Shown piece by piece: positions 57,955 to 64,000 of a DNA stretch of 64,000 bases. Every line of letters begins with the position of its first letter. The first letter of the stretch is position 1. The stretch is from Arthrobacter_E sp041360795. GTDB taxonomy: Bacteria > Actinomycetota > Actinomycetes > Actinomycetales > Micrococcaceae. The DNA is taken from assembly GCF_041360795.1 (NCBI RefSeq), contig NZ_JBFUPW010000001.1:248001-312000 (forward strand), given 5' to 3'. The position numbers were made by a program, and so were the translations under genes. The notes beneath the pieces are model-generated. The model worked only from the letters and a program-made list of their open reading frames with translations, did not search any database and had not been told where the DNA came from.

Positions 57955-59466
57955 ATGACGCAGACGCAGAACTGGGCGCTGACCCGCACCTGGGCCCGGA
58001 GACTGTTCGGGGTGCAGCGGCCCGGGCTGGGCCTGGTCCTGGCGATCGTCCTCCCGGCGGTCCTCGAGGCCGCGGTCACCGCCACCGGGTTCCGCGACTT
58101 CCCGGTCGTCATGCTGCTGCATCTGGCGGTGGCGGTCCTGGTGGCCGCGCTCGGCGGGCTCTGGCCGGCCGTCCTGGCCTCAGTGGTCGCGACCCTGCTG
58201 CTCAATCTCTTCTCCACCCAGCCCATCGGGTCGTTCCACATGGTCGATCCGAAGGCCGCGGTGACCGTGGTGATCTTCCTCGTGGTGGCGTGCTCCATGG
58301 CGCTCGCGGTCGGCCTGGCGGGGCGCCGTGCGATCCAGGCCGAACAGGCCCGCGACGAGGCCTCCCTTCTCAACGGCCTGGCGCTGCGCATTCTCGGCTC
58401 GGACGACTCCCTCGAATCCTTTCTGCACCGCCTGAGCGAAACGCTGGACGGCCGCCCGGTCTCCCTCCTCTCCATGGAGGACGACGGCGCGTGGCCGCAC
58501 GGCGCGCAGGTGGAACGCCTGCTCGCCAGCACCTCGCCCGAGGCGCCGGTGCGGTCGGCGGCCGCGGAAGCCGCCGTCGCCGTCGGGGACCAGTACCGTC
58601 TCCTGGTGGGCGGAGCCGAACTGGACGCCCGGCAGCAGCACCTGCTCGGGGCGTTCGTCGCCTTGGTGGTGGCCGTGCGGGAGCGGCAGGAACTCGTGGT
58701 CAGCCAGCGGGAGAACGCCAAGCTCAGCGAGGGAAACGTCATGCGCACGGCCATCCTCCAGGCCGTCTCCCACGATCTGCGCACGCCGATCGCGGCCATC
58801 AAGCTCAATGTGGCCACGTTGCGGCAGCCGGGCATCGAATTCAGCGCGGAGGAACGGGCGGAGCTCCTGGCCTCCGTGGAGGATTACACGGACCGGCTGT
58901 CGTCCCTCGTGGCCAACCTGCTGGACATGTCCCGGCTCACGGGCGAATCGGCCGCGCCGCTGCTGCAGCCCGTGCGCTGGATCCAGGTGATGGGTTCGGC
59001 GCTGCAGGGTGTCCCGGCCGGGCTGGTGACGCTGGACGTCGACGGACGGCCGCCCGTGGAAGCGGATCCGGGCATGTTGGAACGGGTGGTCGCGAACATC
59101 GTGGAGAACGCCGTCCGGCACGGGCGCGGATCCCGCATCACCCTCACGGCCCGGGAAGGCGTGGTGCTGTGCGGGCGGCCCGCCGCGGAACTGCGCCTTG
59201 CCGATCACGGGCCGGGCATGGACCTGGACCGGCAGGAGGAGCTGTTCCGCCCGTTCCAGAGCCTCCACGATTCCTCGCAGGGCGGGGTCCGGGGCGTGGG
59301 CCTGGGGCTCGCCGTCGCCCGCGGCTTCACCCTGGCGATGGGCGGCCGGCTCCACGCGGAGGAGACGCCGGGTGGTGGCGTGACGATGGTTCTGACCTTG
59401 CCGCTGTCCGCGGGACCGGGCCAGGTTGGACCGGACGCCGTGAAGACGACGGAGGGGCGGCCATGA
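57955..59466 (+). CDS. KdpD-like sensor histidine kinase without the N-terminal KdpD domain
   Basis: 503 aa from ATG 57955; the frame upstream to 57808 has no homology. Four membrane segments form a DUF4118-type domain at about residues 25-125, as in KdpD. A GAF-like part follows, then the H-box SHDLRTPIAAIK (His273), N-box ENAVRHG, and G-boxes (HGPGMDLD, GVGLGLAV). Full KdpD has a cytoplasmic N-terminal sensor of about 370 residues and a Usp domain; both are missing here, so stimulus recognition must differ. It overlaps the response regulator gene by 4 nt. Confidence 0.86.
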   Translation: MTQTQNWALTRTWARRLFGVQRPGLGLVLAIVLPAVLEAAVTATGFRDFPVVMLLHLAVAVLVAALGGLWPAVLASVVATLLLNLFSTQPIGSFHMVDPKAAVTVVIFLVVACSMALAVGLAGRRAIQAEQARDEASLLNGLALRILGSDDSLESFLHRLSETLDGRPVSLLSMEDDGAWPHGAQVERLLASTSPEAPVRSAAAEAAVAVGDQYRLLVGGAELDARQQHLLGAFVALVVAVRERQELVVSQRENAKLSEGNVMRTAILQAVSHDLRTPIAAIKLNVATLRQPGIEFSAEERAELLASVEDYTDRLSSLVANLLDMSRLTGESAAPLLQPVRWIQVMGSALQGVPAGLVTLDVDGRPPVEADPGMLERVVANIVENAVRHGRGSRITLTAREGVVLCGRPAAELRLADHGPGMDLDRQEELFRPFQSLHDSSQGGVRGVGLGLAVARGFTLAMGGRLHAEETPGGGVTMVLTLPLSAGPGQVGPDAVKTTEGRP

Positions 59467-60137
59467 CGAAGGTCCTGGTGGTGGAGGACGAATCCGGGAT
59501 CGCCCGAGCGCTCCAGCTGAATTTCAAGGCCCACGGCTACCAGCCGCTCCTGGCGCCCAATGCGGCGGTCGCCCGACGGCTCGCCGCCGACGAGCAGCCC
59601 GAGGTGGTCGTCCTGGACCTGGGCCTGCCGGATGAGGACGGCGTGGATTTCATCCGGTGGCTCCGGCAGTGGAGCCTGGTGCCGGTGATCGTGCTGTCGG
59701 CGAGGCACGGGTCGCAGGACAAGGTGGCCGCGCTCGACGCCGGGGCGGACGATTACGTGACCAAACCCTTCGGCATCGAAGAGCTCATGGCGAGGCTGCG
59801 GGCGGCGACCCGGCGCTCCGCCGTCGCGCAGGAGATCCCGCAGGTCCAGGGGGCGGATTTCACGGTGGACCTGGCCGCGCGGAAGGTCACCCGCGAAGGG
59901 GCCGAGATCCGCCTGACCCCCACTGAGTGGAGCATCCTGGAGATCCTGGTCCGGAATCAGGGCCGGCTGGTCAGCCAGCAGCAGCTGCTCCTGCAGGTGT
60001 GGGGGCCGGCGTACGCCAAGGAGACGCAGTACCTCCGCGTCTACCTGAATCAGCTGCGCCGCAAGCTGGAGAAGGACCCTGCCACGCCTCGGCACCTCAT
60101 CACCGAGGCCGGGATGGGGTACCGCTTCGAACCGTAG
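59463..60137 (+). CDS. OmpR/KdpE family response regulator
   Basis: 224 aa from ATG 59463. The receiver domain has Asp9, the phosphoacceptor Asp52 (VLDLGLP) and Lys101 (YVTKPFG). A winged helix follows with TPTEWSILEILVRNQGRLVS and RVYLNQLRRKLEKDP, the KdpE-like form. It probably controls targets of the upstream kinase. In most genomes kdpDE sits by kdpFABC, but no potassium transporter is in this window, so the target is unknown. Confidence 0.88.
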   Translation: MTKVLVVEDESGIARALQLNFKAHGYQPLLAPNAAVARRLAADEQPEVVVLDLGLPDEDGVDFIRWLRQWSLVPVIVLSARHGSQDKVAALDAGADDYVTKPFGIEELMARLRAATRRSAVAQEIPQVQGADFTVDLAARKVTREGAEIRLTPTEWSILEILVRNQGRLVSQQQLLLQVWGPAYAKETQYLRVYLNQLRRKLEKDPATPRHLITEAGMGYRFEP

Positions 60138-60150
60138 GGGGCGGTCTGGG

Positions 60151-60564
60151 TCAGAGCTTCACCATGAAGCGGGAGGGATCTCCCAGCGGCCCGAAGCCGT
60201 ACTGCTCATAGAGTCCGTGCGCGTCGGCGGTCGCCAGGAGCACCCGGCGGAGGCCCAGCGGCTCGAGGTCGGCGATCACTCCACCGATCAGGTCCTTGCC
60301 GACACCCCGGCCGCGGACCGAGGGGTCCACGAAGACATCGCAGAGCCACGCGAAGGTCACTCCATCGGTGACCACCCGCGCGTAGGCCACCTGGCGACCC
60401 GTGGACCGATCGAACACCCCGTAGTTCCGGGAGGAGTCCATGGCGGCGTCCTGCCTCGGCCGCGGCCGTCCCTGCGCCCAATAGGACTGTTCGCTGAGCC
60501 AGCGGTGCACCTGCTCACGGTCCATGTCATCGAGCAGAGCGGAGAAGCGGTAGGCGGAGTCCAT
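60151..60564 (-). CDS. GNAT family acetyltransferase
   Basis: 137 aa from ATG 60564. The acetyl-CoA loop is DVFVDPSVRGRGVGKDLI near residue 84, with LATADAHGLYEQYGFGPLG as the next family block. It transfers an acetyl group to an unknown amine. The end meets the KdpE gene tail to tail with a 13-nt gap. The upstream neighbour MOSC gene is divergent. Confidence 0.85.
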   Translation of the reverse strand: MDSAYRFSALLDDMDREQVHRWLSEQSYWAQGRPRPRQDAAMDSSRNYGVFDRSTGRQVAYARVVTDGVTFAWLCDVFVDPSVRGRGVGKDLIGGVIADLEPLGLRRVLLATADAHGLYEQYGFGPLGDPSRFMVKL

Positions 60565-60648
60565 GGCCTCACGGTAGTCCGGACTCCCGGGGGCGGCGAG
60601 TCGAAGCGACCCGTTCCCCGGTGATGGGGGCTTTAGTAGGCTGGTCGC

Positions 60649-61305
60649 ATGCATCCCGGAACCGTCCTGGCCGTGTGCCGTGTCCACGAACTCCGCCCCG
60701 ACCCGGAGGGCCGGGTGGGGGTCACCGCCATCGACAAGCGACCCGTCGAGGGCCCTGTCACGGTGCACCGACTGGGCCTCCACGGCGACATCCAGGCAGA
60801 CCGTGCCAACCACGGCGGGTTCGACCAGGCGGTCTACGCGTACTCGCAGGAGGACGCGGACCACTGGGCCGCTGAGCTCGGCCGGGACGTCCCTGCCGGG
60901 TATTTCGGGGAGAACCTGCGCCTCGCGGGCATCGCCACCACGCAGGCCGTGATCGGGGAACGCTGGAGGATCGGGACCGACGTCGAACTCGAAGTGACCT
61001 CGCCGCGCGTCCCGTGCGCCACTTTCCAGCGCCGCGTGGACGAGACGGCCTGGGTCCGCCGCTTCACGCAGGAGGGCCGGGTGGGCTGCTACCTCCGGGT
61101 CATCAAGACCGGCGACATCCGCGAAGGCGATCATGTGCACCGGGTGTACGTCCCGGACCACGGCATCACCGTGGGGGAGTGGTTCAGCGAGCCGACCCTG
61201 GAAATGGTCGACGCCCTGCGGGACGCCGAGGCGGACGGCCACATCGTGCTGCAGGACGAGTACCACCTGAAGTTCGAGAAGCTGGAGAAGCGCCTCGGCC
61301 GCTGA
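60649..61305 (+). CDS. MOSC domain protein (YiiM-like)
   Basis: 218 aa. The MOSC domain (about residues 30-160) has GLHGDIQADRANHGGFDQAVYAY, VPAGYFGENL and the conserved Cys in SPRVPCATFQ that binds the molybdenum cofactor's sulfur in this family. A C-terminal helical 3-alpha domain completes it. YiiM-type proteins reduce N-hydroxylated bases using Moco. The gene is single and ends at palindrome E. Confidence 0.88.
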   Translation: MHPGTVLAVCRVHELRPDPEGRVGVTAIDKRPVEGPVTVHRLGLHGDIQADRANHGGFDQAVYAYSQEDADHWAAELGRDVPAGYFGENLRLAGIATTQAVIGERWRIGTDVELEVTSPRVPCATFQRRVDETAWVRRFTQEGRVGCYLRVIKTGDIREGDHVHRVYVPDHGITVGEWFSEPTLEMVDALRDAEADGHIVLQDEYHLKFEKLEKRLGR

Positions 61306-61313
61306 GCCGCGCT

Positions 61314-61376
61314 CGTTGCGTGCTCAGTTGTTGCGGGTGTTTCGCATCGGAACCCGCAACAACTGAGCACACAACG
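61314..61376. terminator. Long palindrome E after the MOSC gene
   Basis: A 25-bp stem (61314-61338 with 61352-61376, one mismatch) with a 13-nt loop. It shares the core TGCTCAGTTGTTGCGGGT with palindrome D. It lies 8 nt after the stop and ends the MOSC transcript. Confidence 0.75.
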
Positions 61377-61756
61377 CAGTGGGTGTGGGCAAGCTAACAC
61401 CGCGAGCTGCCGCCGTCGTGTGGCGCCGGCCCCGGGCCGTCCCGTATGATGGAGACATCCCCCAATCCGGTTTTCCATTTATCCTGCCCAATTTTTGAGG
61501 CAGGACAGGTTGAACAAGGGGTCCACAGGGTGTGTGGGCAATTCATGGAACGGCCGGCTGAGCACGTAGAGGCTCGGAAGAAAGCACTGCGCAGAACTCG
61601 CTGAGAGAGCGACAGGGATGCAGTGGGATGCCTGGCCATGGGATTGCAAGAGCGCTGGGTTTCCGAGCATCGGGTCAACCGGCTCCGATGCCCGTACTGG
61701 CGGCCGCCCCTGACTGTGTGTGCCCGCCCGGCTGGAATGAATGAGGTTCCTCCACC
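61377..61756 (+). promoter_or_regulatory. Long leader of the DEAD-box helicase gene
   Basis: About 380 nt with no convincing gene. A possible -10 TATGAT (61445-61450) would give a 5' leader near 300 nt. Hairpins: TCCTGCC/GGCAGGA (61482-61505) and GCATCGG/CCGATGC (61667-61691). Long structured leaders are known for cold-shock helicase genes of other bacteria. The minus-strand frame in this stretch has no support. Confidence 0.4.

Positions 61757-64000
<2,244 letters not shown>

Overview
The window is about 64 kb of high-GC (roughly 68-70 %) chromosomal DNA with dense, mostly short operons, frequent GTG starts, stop/start overlaps, and actinobacterial family pairs (DUF6230/DUF6114, imuA'-imuB-dnaE2 behind a TCGAA-type SOS box, ChrB-like protein, CtpE-type ATPase). 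This suggests a Micrococcaceae-type actinobacterium, probably Arthrobacter-like. The genus is inferred from gene content only. I see no rRNA, insertion sequence, prophage or CRISPR array. One tRNA (Tyr) is present.

Layout. 1-4.6 kb: a Pro-rich secreted protein (cut by the left edge), DUF6114 and DUF6230, divergent from a TetR regulator and an MFS exporter, then HtpX. 4.7-8.2 kb: an efeUOB-type ferrous iron/heme operon. 8.4-11.8 kb: YajQ, tRNA-Tyr, small proteins, a PrmC-like protein with degenerate motifs, and a thioesterase. 11.8-14.3 kb: a TetR/ABC exporter operon. 14.5-17.8 kb: a small membrane protein, thioredoxin, rhomboid protease and acyl-CoA synthetase. 17.9-19.8 kb: a two-gene unit of a WXG100-like/calpain-like fusion protein and a lipoprotein. 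19.9-22.6 kb: an F420-reductase-like protein, divergent MarR regulator and flavoprotein with two palindromic operators, and a DUF1905 protein. 22.7-30.2 kb: an AlkA-type glycosylase and the imuA'-imuB-dnaE2 mutasome with a LexA box. 30.4-32.2 kb: a divergent MFS/ChrB-like pair around a perfect palindrome. 32.3-34.9 kb: cystathionine beta-synthase and cystathionine gamma-synthase/lyase.

35.0-38.6 kb is a patch of clearly lower GC with unrelated small accessory genes (P-loop protein, methyltransferase, alpha/beta hydrolase, hypothetical proteins), likely acquired. 38.8-41.6 kb: a VOC protein, two clpP genes and an XRE regulator. The second ClpP has Ala at the catalytic Ser position, and the regulator's palindromic site is echoed upstream of clpP1. 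A 5'-truncated gene remnant follows. 41.7-46.1 kb: polysaccharide deacetylase lipoprotein, Tat-exported phospholipase C and a small lipoprotein. 46.2-48.6 kb: CtpE-like P-type ATPase. 48.8-54.3 kb: 2-hydroxyacid dehydrogenase, Tat-exported protein, DeoR/LacI hybrid regulator and DUF2264 protein, linked by shared GTTCAG/AGATGAAC sites. 54.3-57.7 kb: an operon of YgiB-like membrane protein, glutathionylspermidine-synthase-like enzyme and APC permease. 57.9-60.1 kb: KdpD/KdpE-like two-component system without kdpFABC nearby. 60.1-64 kb: GNAT, MOSC protein and a DEAD-box RNA helicase behind a long leader, cut by the right edge.

Five intergenic long palindromes (4612, 8298, 45557, 48696, 61314) share sequence and form a dispersed terminator-like family. 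The observations most worth following are the WXG100/calpain unit, the ClpP pair with its own regulator, the palindrome family, and the YgiB/YgiC/APC operon.
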